Shown here one piece after another: positions 35,911 to 43,143 of a DNA stretch of 53,671 nucleotides. The stretch spans positions 1 through 53,671 of the forward strand of contig QCIQ01000009.1 in the NCBI GenBank assembly GCA_003216595.1. The letters are read 5' to 3'. The notes beneath the pieces were generated by a model, which saw only the letters and a program-made list of their open reading frames with translations, was not told where the DNA came from and searched no databases. Origin of the DNA: Prochlorococcus sp. AG-402-M18. GTDB lineage: Bacteria; Cyanobacteriota; Cyanobacteriia; PCC-6307; Cyanobiaceae. Within the stretch, counting starts at the first letter, position 1; each line of letters starts with the position of its first letter. Position numbers and translations under genes: made by a program.

Positions 35911-36075
35911 TTATGAGTAATAACGATCAGCCATCTCTTTGAGCATTTTTCTGATGTGCTCATCTTTGGCATTAGTTTCTTCTTTTAATTTCTCACATGC
36001 ACCTTTAACTTGCATCCAAACTGCTTCCATCACTTCCCGTTCTTCTTCTGTAGGTTTCCACTTAGATGATTCCAT
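35911..36075 (-). CDS. Small helical acidic/basic protein (54 aa)
   Basis: MESSKWKPTEEEREVMEAVW then a helical WMQVKGACEKLKEETNAKDEHI end. The ATG at 36075 lies within a longer open frame but gives the most plausible start. It is divergent from the 36114 gene, 38 bp apart. Not recognised. Confidence 0.5.
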   Translation of the reverse strand: MESSKWKPTEEEREVMEAVWMQVKGACEKLKEETNAKDEHIRKMLKEMADRYYS

Positions 36076-36113
36076 GCAAGAGATAATAATAGAAATTGAA
36101 CTCTTAAAACTCA

Positions 36114-36266
36114 ATGAAAAGTAGATCAGAAATATTAGATGAGATCATGTTCTATATCCTTGAACGTGCCAAGTGCGAAGAATACACTGACAAGTACCTT
36201 GAGCATGTGCTCGATTACTGCAAGAAGGATTACCAAAAAGTTTACGACAAGAAGAAGGAAGATTAG
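36114..36266 (+). CDS. Small charged protein (50 aa)
   Basis: ATG opens a frame MKSRSEILDEIMFYILERAK ... EYTDKYLEHVLDYCKKDYQK with an Lys/Asp-rich end. The helical, balanced composition suggests a real protein. Its stop overlaps the 3' end of the convergent 36263 gene by 4 bp. Confidence 0.5.
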   Translation: MKSRSEILDEIMFYILERAKCEEYTDKYLEHVLDYCKKDYQKVYDKKKED

Positions 36267-36427
36267 TCATCTCTTACCTTCTTCAGCCAATAGGGAATAA
36301 AAGTCTTTTCCTTCTTCGCTGAATCATATAGATAATCAGATGTACTTTCTAATAAAGCTGCAAGAGTTATTCGCACGCTAGGGAAAGTAAGACCAAAAAG
36401 AATAGCAATCAAAAAGATTATTTTCAC
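36263..36427 (-). CDS. Small membrane protein (54 aa), GTG start
   Basis: Starts at GTG and reads VKIIFLIAILFGLTFPSVRI then TLAALLESTSDYLYDSAKKE and KTFIPYWLKKVRDD. An N-terminal hydrophobic segment is followed by a polar C-terminus with YDSAKKEK. It is the last gene of a run of six small minus-strand genes from 37276 down to 36263. Confidence 0.45.
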   Translation of the reverse strand: MKIIFLIAILFGLTFPSVRITLAALLESTSDYLYDSAKKEKTFIPYWLKKVRDD

Positions 36428-36457
36428 TTGTTCATTTCTGTGAATCTAATTGGTTCA

Positions 36458-36643
36458 TCACCAAAATTTTCTTTTACCAGTCCAGTTATACAACAACCAA
36501 ATCACAAATCCAACCATAAACAACGGCATAAAACTATCGAGCAGTAAATAGGCTGAATAAACAATTAAAGGAAAAAACATTACACGTTTAATATTTAGAC
36601 GTCTACCTCTTGATGTTCTTCTCCATAGTTTTATAAAAGGCAT
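36458..36643 (-). CDS. Small membrane protein (61 aa)
   Basis: MPFIKLWRRTSRGRRLNIKR (basic) followed by two hydrophobic segments VMFFPLIVYSAYLLLDSF and LFMVGFVIWLLYNW and a basic end. Part of the minus-strand small-gene run; 5 bp after the stop of the 36649 gene. Confidence 0.55.
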   Translation of the reverse strand: MPFIKLWRRTSRGRRLNIKRVMFFPLIVYSAYLLLDSFMPLFMVGFVIWLLYNWTGKRKFW

Positions 36644-36648
36644 ATATT

Positions 36649-36858
36649 CTATTCCTGTTTAGTAGGGGATAATCTATCGATTTTAGCTTGTTGATTTTTT
36701 AGTTTTTCTTTTTCTATTTTTGCAGCTCCATAAGTACTCCTAACGCTAAAAGTTATAAAGATTGCATTAATGGCTCCAACGATAATAATCCCTACAATAA
36801 TTTTATTAATCCCCTCAGGAGAACTTAGATATTCCAATAGGACTTCTTGATTAAACAT
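36649..36858 (-). CDS. Small membrane protein (69 aa)
   Basis: A product with EYLSSPEGINKIIVGIIIVGAINAIFITF (one membrane helix) and a charged tail (AAKIEKEKLKNQQAKIDRLSPTKQE). It starts right next to the stop of the 36859 gene. Not recognised. Confidence 0.55.
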   Translation of the reverse strand: MFNQEVLLEYLSSPEGINKIIVGIIIVGAINAIFITFSVRSTYGAAKIEKEKLKNQQAKIDRLSPTKQE

Positions 36859-36999
36859 TTAGTGAACAATCAATCTTTCTAGTAATAGAGCTACAAATAC
36901 TCCTTTAAAAAAGACAAGCCAAAGTAATCCATAATCAGTCAGACCAAGCTTCTTTTTATACCAAGCAATTAGTTGCTTATGCTTGTCTATAAGTTTCAT
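36859..36999 (-). CDS. Small membrane-associated protein (46 aa)
   Basis: MKLIDKHKQLIAWYKKKLGL then TDYGLLWLVFFKGVFVALLL with a short end. A basic amphipathic start precedes one membrane helix. Its ATG overlaps the stop of the 36996 gene (ATGA overlap), a sign of translational coupling. Confidence 0.55.
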   Translation of the reverse strand: MKLIDKHKQLIAWYKKKLGLTDYGLLWLVFFKGVFVALLLERLIVH

Positions 37000-37169
37000 T
37001 CTTTTATCTCAATAATTTCATAATAGGGACGGTCCCCATAATCAGCATCAGAACAACAAACATCGGAATAAATTTCTTCTAATAGATCGTATGCCTCGTC
37101 ATAGCTGTTGAAAGATTGCTGAGTAATTTCGTCAGATTCTTTATCTTGTCTAACGATTTTATAAATCAT
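36996..37169 (-). CDS. Small acidic soluble protein (57 aa)
   Basis: MIYKIVRQDKESDEITQQSF then NSYDEAYDLLEEIYSDVCCS and YYEIIEIKE. It is acidic with a CC pair and no membrane segment. Its stop overlaps the start of the next gene by 4 bp. Not recognised. Confidence 0.55.
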   Translation of the reverse strand: MIYKIVRQDKESDEITQQSFNSYDEAYDLLEEIYSDVCCSDADYGDRPYYEIIEIKE

Positions 37170-37180
37170 GGCGAGATTGA

Positions 37181-37276
37181 TTAGCTTGATAAAAGAGTTC
37201 CGAACAATCCCGCAAAGGCAGAAAGGACAAAAATTGCAACGATACCGATTGCAATAACTTTAGATATGTTTTTCAT
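37181..37276 (-). CDS. Very short membrane protein (31 aa)
   Basis: MKNISKVIAIGIVAIFVLSA then FAGLFGTLLSS: one Gly/Ala-rich membrane helix. First gene of the minus-strand small-gene run, 11 bp upstream of the 57-residue protein. Confidence 0.5.
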   Translation of the reverse strand: MKNISKVIAIGIVAIFVLSAFAGLFGTLLSS

Positions 37277-37300
37277 CTGATTTGATAGTGCTTACCTAGT

Positions 37301-37576
37301 TTAACCACCGAATTGATAATGCTTACGGACTGCCTTATGAACATCCCATCTACAGTCCATTCCAGCTGGGAAGACAACTAAGTCTCCTGCACCAAACTTT
37401 ACGGCTTCTCCCCCCTCAGGAGTGACTGTGACTTCACCCTCAAGCAACAAACAAGTCTCTTTATCGTCATAAGTCCAATCAAAAGAGCTTGCTTCACAAG
37501 TCCAGATTGGCCAGCTTTTAATCCCTAGTTCCTCAATAGTGATCTCAGGACAAGGAGAAGTTACTGATATAGACAA
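37301..37576 (-). CDS. Cupin-domain protein (DUF861/EutQ-like)
   Basis: A 91-residue cupin with IWTCEASSFDWTYDDKETCLLLEGEVTVTPEGGEAVKFGAGDLVVFPAGMDCRW. The pattern WxxxExxxxWxYxxxExxxxLEGEVxV...FxxGDxVxxPxG matches the EutQ-type cupins of DUF861, which lack some metal-binding His residues. A small-molecule-binding or lyase function is possible. It lies 24 bp upstream of the small-gene run on the same strand. Confidence 0.8.
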   Translation of the reverse strand: MSISVTSPCPEITIEELGIKSWPIWTCEASSFDWTYDDKETCLLLEGEVTVTPEGGEAVKFGAGDLVVFPAGMDCRWDVHKAVRKHYQFGG

Positions 37577-37751
37577 GAGGTGAAAATCTAGTGAACTTCT
37601 TTTTAGCTTCTCTTGGAAACAGTTGTCTATAGCTAATTAAATTTTTAGCAAAAATGTCTGAAACCTAATTACGTATAAATCGAGGACACAACGCCCCCAT
37701 AGAGGGAGGTGATATAGAGAGAACCAATGAAGTTTCAATGCTTCCCTTACA

Positions 37752-38015
37752 TTAGTCACCAGTTAAATCTCTAAATTTCACTGCTCTTTCCATAGAACTT
37801 TCCAGCATGGATTCAGTGCTCAACTGAGCATAGGTGGAGTTATGAACTGGGACGCTATGGCCCATGAAAGCTGCAACTTCTGTATCACTTAATTTATAAG
37901 TTTGATGAGCTCGCTTGCTGTAGGAATGACGGAATGAGTATGGCACTGCTCCATGTTTAGTTTTGAGTTGTTTCCAAACATCGTTGAATCTCAAATAATT
38001 ACTACTCGGATTAAT
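37752..38015 (-). pseudogene. C-terminal remnant of a tyrosine recombinase/integrase
   Basis: The frame carries catalytic boxes of the tyrosine recombinases: PYSFRHSYSKRA (box with Arg and His), AAFMGHS (GH) and, eight residues later, the STYAQL segment with the candidate nucleophilic Tyr. The N-terminal half with the first catalytic Arg is missing; upstream in the same frame there is a stop at 38016-38018. About 80 residues are left. It probably belonged to the integrase of the element bounded by the repeat at tRNA-Pro. Confidence 0.78.
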
Positions 38016-38083
38016 TTAAGCCATGAAACCATTAAAAAGTATTAGATTAAATTCACAAAATAAACGTCTATCGTTTCAGGAAA

Positions 38084-38314
38084 TCACTTGAGATCGATAG
38101 TCCAACGACGTTTACCCATGCGATCTGATTCGGAATAACAATTAGCAATCAAAGCTCCATTTTTTTTTCTTACTGAACACTCAATACCATCCTCAGTTCG
38201 ATAGAAACTAGATGTCGCAGCTGAAGCTTCAGTTGATAAGTTGGAGGTCAAATTATTTAAAATCAATGACCAAATAACTTTTTCACTTGAATCTTCATTA
38301 GTTGTGAACTGCAT
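38084..38314 (-). CDS. Small protein, unknown function (76 aa)
   Basis: A polar product, MQFTTNEDSSEKVIWSLILN ... RTEDGIECSVRKKNGALIANCYSESDRMGKRRWTIDL, with two cysteines. Its start overlaps the 3' end of the upstream gene by 17 bp, so they are likely cotranscribed. The C-terminal GIECSVRKKNGALIANCY strands look like a short beta structure. Confidence 0.5.
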   Translation of the reverse strand: MQFTTNEDSSEKVIWSLILNNLTSNLSTEASAATSSFYRTEDGIECSVRKKNGALIANCYSESDRMGKRRWTIDLK

Positions 38315-38522
38315 TTTCAGTTGAATCTTTTGTGGTTTGGAACTTGCCTGTATCTAAGATATCACTTCCAGGAATGCCTTTAGCTACTGATCCAATCAAA
38401 GTCGTATGTGCTTCTGGATCTTTCTTTAAAGTTGTGACGCCAAGATCATTTTTTGAAATTAATATGAAAATAATTATCCCAATAAATGTCAAGATAATTG
38501 CTAGAGCTAATGAGGATTCCAT
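38298..38522 (-). CDS. Small membrane-anchored protein (74 aa)
   Basis: N-terminal membrane helix (SLALAIILTFIGIIIFILI) and a soluble tail (TTLKKDPEAHTTLIGSVAKGIPGSDILDTGKF). ATG at 38522 is preferred over an upstream TTG. Overlaps the downstream gene by 17 bp. Not recognised. Confidence 0.55.
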   Translation of the reverse strand: MESSLALAIILTFIGIIIFILISKNDLGVTTLKKDPEAHTTLIGSVAKGIPGSDILDTGKFQTTKDSTENAVHN

Positions 38523-38750
38523 AAGCAATTTTTATTAGTCTTATTAAAATAGGATAAAAATTAAAATCTATATGCAAAAAGGAACTAACTAAGATCACTA
38601 TTTTTTCAAAGAACTTTATAAATTTATACTATTTTGAAGAAAAAAAAACACATGGAGGTTTGAAGTATAAAAGGAACTTCAATCTCGTAAAATAAATCGA
38701 TATGCAATACAACAATTAATAGATAATTTAAAACCCTTCTACTCGAACAA

Positions 38751-39035
38751 ATGCCTGAAGATAGTTTAAATGCAAGCAACCCTGAGAATGCAAATCATCA
38801 TTGGTTTCCCTTCCTAAGATTTAAGAAAGAATGCGAAGCTGCAGGTAAGGGAGTCAGTGTGAATGAATGGATGAGAGCAACAGGACAACTAGAGGAAAAG
38901 ATAGCTCATGAAGAATCAGTTGCATTAGCAGCAAAAATAGCTTCTGAAAAAGAAGCAGATGCAAAAAAAGAAATCGAAAAAGAAGCTCTAAAGAAAAAGA
39001 AAGAAATACAAAGTGAACTCAATACAAAACCATAA
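38751..39035 (+). CDS. Charged helical protein (94 aa)
   Basis: An N-terminal region (NHHWFPFLRFKKECEAAGKGVSVNEWMRATGQL) precedes a long Lys/Glu/Ala coiled-coil tail (ALAAKIASEKEADAKKEIEKEALKKKKEIQ). No enzyme motif is seen. The coiled coil suggests an oligomeric or structural role. Confidence 0.6.
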   Translation: MPEDSLNASNPENANHHWFPFLRFKKECEAAGKGVSVNEWMRATGQLEEKIAHEESVALAAKIASEKEADAKKEIEKEALKKKKEIQSELNTKP

Positions 39036-39151
39036 ATCAGAATATTGACAACTAAATCAAAAAGTAGAGAATAATTGCTACAACCTTGTACAAGAAAAAA
39101 ATAAAATAAAATAAAATCTAATTAAATCTAAACCTCTAAATTACTTCTATA

Positions 39152-39853
39152 TCATATCGAAGATTTATTCAACCATTCTTCAACTTTATTTTTAGAGCCA
39201 TACCAATCCTTACCAAAAGCTTTTCCGTGTGCTGTTTCTTTTATCACTACCTGTTTTGAGCCAATTAGTAATGCTGAATCTCTAGGAACTAGTCCATCTC
39301 CAATAACATCTCCATTCCCATTCAATGCTCTATAAGATGACCTACTTAACCTCAATGAGGTTTTTGTCGCAATAGGTCCGTTCAAGTCTAATTCGCCAGC
39401 AACAGATATATAACTAACGTCTGCGCTATAGAAACTACCTGGCAATTTAGAGCTTACAAAATTACGTAGATATGTGGCTCTTTTTGCTTGATTGGGACTT
39501 CCTAGGGTAATTAGGCAATTAGCATAATCCTTCCCATTGTATATCTTCCGACTAAATAAAAGATCTGATAAATACAATCTGAGGATCATACCTCCAGAGC
39601 TATGACCTATCAAAGTGACTTTATTTGTAGACGATTCGTTCGATAATTCATTCACTATTTTATCAACTTTATCAAGAATGATCTTCCAACCAAATGACCA
39701 ATTAGTACATAGCCACTCTATTTTATTTACTGGAACTATTACTACTTTGTTATTTGTTCTACTTTTAATATATTCTGTCATTTCCTTATATGCACTACCG
39801 TCAATCAAGAAACCACCAAGGATAACAATTGGCTGATCAAAATATTTATTCAT
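39152..39853 (-). CDS. Alpha/beta hydrolase, lipase-like
   Basis: A 233-residue protein with the nucleophile elbow VTLIGHSSGGMIL (Ser at about 85 in GHSSG) and a lipase-like LITLGSPNQAKRA segment. A likely Asp lies in GDGLVPRDSA and a His in KETAHGKAF near the C-terminus. Related cyanobacterial proteins are annotated as lipases or acyl hydrolases; the substrate is unknown. No signal peptide is apparent. Confidence 0.78.
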   Translation of the reverse strand: MNKYFDQPIVILGGFLIDGSAYKEMTEYIKSRTNNKVVIVPVNKIEWLCTNWSFGWKIILDKVDKIVNELSNESSTNKVTLIGHSSGGMILRLYLSDLLFSRKIYNGKDYANCLITLGSPNQAKRATYLRNFVSSKLPGSFYSADVSYISVAGELDLNGPIATKTSLRLSRSSYRALNGNGDVIGDGLVPRDSALLIGSKQVVIKETAHGKAFGKDWYGSKNKVEEWLNKSSI

Positions 39854-40077
39854 GCTTTAGTACAAGACCTCAAACGAATTTACTCTTAGAAGCCATTCTA
39901 ATCATTAACTTATTGAAATTATTAAAATGCATAATTTAATAAACTAACTAATTTAAATAAAAGCTTTTAGAGGATTCTCTGATAGGAATAGCGACTACAT
40001 ATCGATGTATGAAATGACATTCTCTAAAGTTCTCTCTAAAAAAGCATTTAAAGTAAAAAAGAAAGCAAGGAAAGTAG

Positions 40078-40434
40078 ATGAAGGATGTTGCAATACAATT
40101 TTTTAACGGTATCGATGAAAAAGTTGTCCCTCAAATAAGACTTACCAAAAGCAAAGACGGGCAAGCAGGTCAAGCTTATTTTAGATTTGAGAATCCAGAA
40201 GCATTGTTATCAGATAATTTTAAAGAAATACAGGGAATGTATTTACTAGATGAGGAAGGACAAATTACTACTAGAGAAATACATATAGCTGTATCGAGAA
40301 AAAATGGGACCTATACAGCTATTGAGGCTATTTACAGCTGGAGAACAGAAAGAGATTTTAATAGATTCATGCGTTTTGCAAATCGATATGCCAAAAAAGT
40401 TGGTCTTGCTTATGAAGCGAATAATGACAAGTAA
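40078..40434 (+). CDS. psb28: Photosystem II assembly protein Psb28
   Basis: Psb28 binds the RC47 assembly intermediate of photosystem II on the cytoplasmic side. The 118-residue product matches the family start to end: MKDVAIQFFNGIDEKVVPQI, then RLTKSKDGQAGQAYFRFENPEAL, the central QGMYLLDEEGQI, and AIEAIYSWRTERDFNRFMRFANRYAKKVGL. Whether a second copy exists elsewhere in the genome cannot be seen. It is followed by a 5-bp gap and a short MKLFLLLALTADLLS frame. Confidence 0.9.
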   Translation: MKDVAIQFFNGIDEKVVPQIRLTKSKDGQAGQAYFRFENPEALLSDNFKEIQGMYLLDEEGQITTREIHIAVSRKNGTYTAIEAIYSWRTERDFNRFMRFANRYAKKVGLAYEANNDK

Positions 40435-40439
40435 TTAAA

Positions 40440-40517
40440 ATGAAACTCTTTTTACTCCTCGCCCTAACTGCTGATCTTCTCTCCCCCAATCTATTAACTA
40501 CAAACGCATGTGTCTAA
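40440..40517 (+). CDS. Very short ORF after psb28 (25 aa)
   Basis: ATG opens MKLFLLLALTADLLSPNLLT then TNACV. It looks like a truncated signal peptide. Similar starts occur at 34421. It may be translated with psb28, or be the remnant of a secreted protein. Confidence 0.3.
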   Translation: MKLFLLLALTADLLSPNLLTTNACV

Positions 40518-40627
40518 TAATACTTTTAAAAATATCTTTTTTTATTCTCTTGCTATAAATTGTCTCAGTTTTTTAGATTAGGTTTATTTATTGAGGATAA
40601 ATACAAAAATAAGATTATTTTATTCAA

Positions 40628-40810
40628 ATGATTTTAGCTTTAACGTCTTCTGAGCTAGGAGTCAGTAGCTTCACCATTAATCTCATTCTTCTTACGGCTA
40701 TTGTTGTTTTATTAGCTTTGCCAACTTTCTTCCTTTTCAAGTCAAGTCAGGGCAAATCAGCTGTTTCGAAAAAAACAGAGGTTGAAAACATAGAACCTGA
40801 AAAAAAATAG
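40628..40810 (+). CDS. Small membrane protein of a three-member family
   Basis: A 60-residue product with MILALTSSELGVSSFTINLI, a continued helix LLTAIVVLLALPTFFLF and a charged tail. It is almost the same as the protein at 46926 and related to that at 23703. Its transcript probably ends at the hairpin in the repeat that follows. Confidence 0.62.
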   Translation: MILALTSSELGVSSFTINLILLTAIVVLLALPTFFLFKSSQGKSAVSKKTEVENIEPEKK

Positions 40811-40846
40811 AATCTAAATAAATCTTGTGTAAGAACTAAGTAAACA

Positions 40847-40922
40847 GACTATCGCCTAACAGTTAATGTGAAAGCTCGGTTGACAGTCGATTTATGTGAG
40901 GGGGCTAAATGCCCCCTCTTTT
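40847..40922 (+). repeat. Dispersed terminator-bearing repeat, copy R1
   Basis: A segment containing AACAGTTAATGTGAAAGCTC, then a GACAGT/ACAGTx-like block, GATTTAT and a GGGGGC/GCCCCC hairpin (stem at 40900-40905 and 40911-40916, 5-nt loop) followed by T-rich sequence. A close copy lies in inverse orientation at 51136-51215, and a partial one at 52658-52706. The hairpin probably terminates the upstream gene on the plus strand and the convergent 40925 gene. Confidence 0.65.
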
Positions 40923-40924
40923 AT

Positions 40925-41305
40925 TTATAGTTTTCCTTCTGTTAGTCGGAAATTCCAATTGGTATGAGGTGCTCGAATTGCCTTTAGCCTTTGATATTCA
41001 TCAGATTCGTAGCATTTAATTACTGCATCCTTACCCTTTGGATGTCTTGCAATAACAGTTAGAGGACCACCATCTCCTCTCTTATTTCCTTCTCGTATAT
41101 CTGTATTTCTATCTAATACCAAGGTTGTAAAACCACATTCTTTAGTGAATTGATTAACGTTTTGAAAATACTCTTTAGCTGCTTCTCTATCTTTTGTGGT
41201 TCCTGTAATTACGGCATATCCCGCAGTACCAGATTTAGGTAGTTGAGAACCAACAGCAAGTCCTATTGCCGCTGCAACAACACCCACAATCGCAGTTTTC
41301 TTCAT
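40925..41305 (-). CDS. DUF1330-like protein with N-terminal hydrophobic segment
   Basis: A 126-residue product with a hydrophobic start (TAIVGVVAAAIGLAVGSQLP) and a dimeric alpha/beta-barrel type domain: AGYAVITGTTKDREAAKEYF, TLVLDRNTDIREGNKRGDGGPLTVIARHPKGKDAVIKCYESDEYQRLKAIRAPH. The last segment (Y.S.EYQ.L...R) is the DUF1330 signature. A broken copy in the opposite orientation lies at 44813-45184. Function unknown. Confidence 0.75.
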   Translation of the reverse strand: MKKTAIVGVVAAAIGLAVGSQLPKSGTAGYAVITGTTKDREAAKEYFQNVNQFTKECGFTTLVLDRNTDIREGNKRGDGGPLTVIARHPKGKDAVIKCYESDEYQRLKAIRAPHTNWNFRLTEGKL

Positions 41306-41342
41306 TTGAATTTTTAAAGATCATTGGCAGAATATCGGCTTT

Positions 41343-41440
41343 TTACTGAACTGACCACCGCCTAGCAGTACTAGGACTCACTCCATAAATTTCGGCAATC
41401 TTTTTTCAACTCCAGCCGTAACTTCTATATCTGTTATTTC
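41343..41440 (-). pseudogene. Remnant of the HTH microprotein (copy 2)
   Basis: Reading leftwards, the frame encodes RNNRYRSYGWS, a TGA, then KKIAEIYGVSPSTARRWSVQ and a stop. This aligns with RINRYRSYGWSWKKIADIYG of the intact protein at 33480-33671; the TGA replaces the second Trp (TGG to TGA). The membrane part is missing. The segment overlaps the 3' end of the 41434 gene. Confidence 0.6.
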
Positions 41441-41619
41441 TTATCTTTCCAGCCAAACATCTCAGCCATTTTTCCAGTTGCTGCAAAATATCCAATTACT
41501 CCGAGGAACAAACCAAAAGCAATCAGATTTGGAACAATTCCACCGATGATCTGAGTTTCTCCAAAAGTCAGAAACGTAATCACAACAAAAACCCTTGCCC
41601 AGTTATCAGCGAAACTCAT
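41434..41619 (-). CDS. Small membrane protein (61 aa)
   Basis: Two hydrophobic segments (VFVVITFLTFGETQIIGGIVP and LIAFGLFLGVIGYFAATG) and a short end MFGWKDKK. Adjacent to and overlapping by one base the next gene upstream. Not recognised. Confidence 0.55.
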   Translation of the reverse strand: MSFADNWARVFVVITFLTFGETQIIGGIVPNLIAFGLFLGVIGYFAATGKMAEMFGWKDKK

Positions 41620-41822
41620 TAGGAGGATCGAAATAAATTAAAAATGATTGTAAGAAGCAGGCTGATGGCAATACAGCTAACTACTGGAAAATAGAAAGAT
41701 GAGTTTTCACTTCGAATAATGATGTCCCCAGGCAATCGTCCTAATCCTATTCGTTTTAAGTAAGGATATAGAGCACCGATCGAAGTGATTATTAGGCCAA
41801 GAGTAATTAGTAGTCTTTGCAT
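41619..41822 (-). CDS. DUF2905-like small membrane protein
   Basis: A 67-residue protein with two membrane helices and the linker YLKRIGLGRLPGDIIIRSEN, followed by FYFPVVSCIAISLLLTIIF. The GLGRLPGDI block is the DUF2905 hallmark. It overlaps the downstream 41434 gene by one base, which suggests coupling. Function unknown. Confidence 0.82.
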   Translation of the reverse strand: MQRLLITLGLIITSIGALYPYLKRIGLGRLPGDIIIRSENSSFYFPVVSCIAISLLLTIIFNLFRSS

Positions 41823-41899
41823 TAAGAGTTATCCGCAGCTTGGCCTAATAGTAAGAAGCTGATCAATTTGTGCAGATTAGAGACTTTAAAAGTAATTGC

Positions 41900-42082
41900 T
41901 TAGTCTCGCTCTTTTTCTTCTTTGTTGAATTTGAACCAACCGTTTTCTTTTATTCCTCTTCTGATAGCTGTAACAAGTGCCCCAAGGAAAAAAGAGCCTA
42001 CTCCAGCAAAAATTGCCAGAGTTAATAAAGGCTTAACTCCTGTTAAAGCTGTACTTTGAAGGGCAGGATCGAACGGCTCCAT
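41900..42082 (-). CDS. Small membrane protein (60 aa)
   Basis: MEPFDPALQSTALTGVKPLL then TLAIFAGVGSFFLGALVTAI and a polar end RRGIKENGWFKFNKEEKERD. One helix flanked by a polar N-terminus and basic tail. The VKPLLTLAIFAGVGSFFLGA segment resembles small photosystem or cytochrome helices; identity unknown. Confidence 0.55.
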   Translation of the reverse strand: MEPFDPALQSTALTGVKPLLTLAIFAGVGSFFLGALVTAIRRGIKENGWFKFNKEEKERD

Positions 42083-42097
42083 TAAATCTTTGATTTA

Positions 42098-42331
42098 TTA
42101 ATCGTCATAAACTTTGCATGTTGACGAAGTTGGGTGGATTTCACATTCTTCTTTCCTAAACTCCTCTCTGGTTTCAGCAGGAACTTCATAATTGAAATCA
42201 TGCATGACTCGAATATCGCTCAACGCATTTTTGATTACAGAAAATGGTGTTCTTAGCCTCATAAACCACCTATTTGGATAACTATGTTCTACTTGATTCC
42301 TTGTGATTTCAACACCTCGGCTTTTACTCAA
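42098..42331 (-). CDS. Small soluble protein (77 aa)
   Basis: A basic product starting at TTG (LSKSRGVEITRNQVEHSYPN) and ending with an acidic, Cys-containing tail (REEFRKEECEIHPTSSTCKVYDD). No ATG is available before residue 25. Not recognised. Confidence 0.48.
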   Translation of the reverse strand: MSKSRGVEITRNQVEHSYPNRWFMRLRTPFSVIKNALSDIRVMHDFNYEVPAETREEFRKEECEIHPTSSTCKVYDD

Positions 42332-42361
42332 CTACTACTTCCTGGTTATTCGATAGGGAAC

Positions 42362-42388
42362 AAAAAAAGGGCTGATCTGAGTCAGCCC
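42362..42388 (-). terminator. Rho-independent terminator, minus strand
   Basis: GGGCTGA/TCAGCCC stem with 6-nt loop, preceded on the plus strand by seven As that become the U-run on the minus strand. It ends the 42438-42786 frame. A similar GCTGAC/GTCAGC hairpin ends the gene at 48985. Confidence 0.75.
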
Positions 42389-42437
42389 GAATGTTTTCGA
42401 TAGCAATCGGCTGTCAACCTTTTTTATTTTGACAGGT

Positions 42438-42786
42438 TTAGGAATAAACTCTTGGGTATGGAGTTTGTCCGTTCATTAATGAGGTGTCTATTGGCTTGCA
42501 GATATTGATTAATGCACTCAGTCCAAAACCAGGACCTGTAGGACCATCAATGAATTCCTGGAATTCTTCTATAGAAATCCCTTCTTTTGTTTCCCAAATA
42601 CAGTAGATAGGACCATTTGCAGTAACAGCATTAGCTGAATGTTTTGCCCCCCCTTTTTCTTTGGTTGGCTGCTACAGCTTCATCACATCCTCCAACAGGA
42701 GCCATTGCTGCATAAGCAGTTTTCCACCACTTAGAGGAAGTACCAGCTCTGAATTCATGATGAAAGATATAAAAGTTAGAGGCCAT
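42438..42786 (-). pseudogene. Small protein split by a homopolymer frameshift
   Basis: Two halves of a protein lie in different frames. From ATG at 42786 the first part reads MASNFYIFHHEFRAGTSSKW ... EAVAANQRK. The second part, GGAKHSANAVTANGPIYCIW ... GLSALINICKPIDTSLMNGQ, continues in the -1 frame and ends at TAA. The break is in an A5G7 run (plus strand C7T5 at 42647-42658); removal of one base would restore a single 115-residue frame. It may be a true inactivation, programmed slippage or an assembly error. Confidence 0.7.
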
Positions 42787-42945
42787 TGAGGATTTATTTT
42801 GCAGGATATTTTTAACTTAAAAAATGATTGTTGAGTTAATTGATCCTGTTTTTATGACTTTGATTTTGATAAAGATAAAAATTAATATAAGCATTAACTA
42901 TTGCCAAGGTATAGCTATAAAAAAAAGAGCAAATGATTGATACGC

Positions 42946-43143
42946 ATGCCAAAAAGAACATGGATGAGTGGTTTTAAATTAAATATTCATGCACCAGGAA
43001 CGGGATTTGCACTGATGTTATTAGCTCTAACTCAAGTTCCAGTAGCAATTAAAACCACAGCGGAAATTTATTGCATGGAAAAGCTAGGTCAGAAATATAA
43101 TTCTGCAGTCGTAGCGATTATCCAATGTAATGGTGGCAAATGA
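42946..43143 (+). CDS. Small membrane protein (65 aa)
   Basis: From ATG at 42946, MPKRTWMSGFKLNIHAPGTG followed by FALMLLALTQVPVAIKTTAE and YCMEKLGQKYNSAVVAIIQCNGGK. One hydrophobic segment and two Cys. Its stop overlaps the ATG of the next gene by 4 bp. Confidence 0.5.
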   Translation: MPKRTWMSGFKLNIHAPGTGFALMLLALTQVPVAIKTTAEIYCMEKLGQKYNSAVVAIIQCNGGK

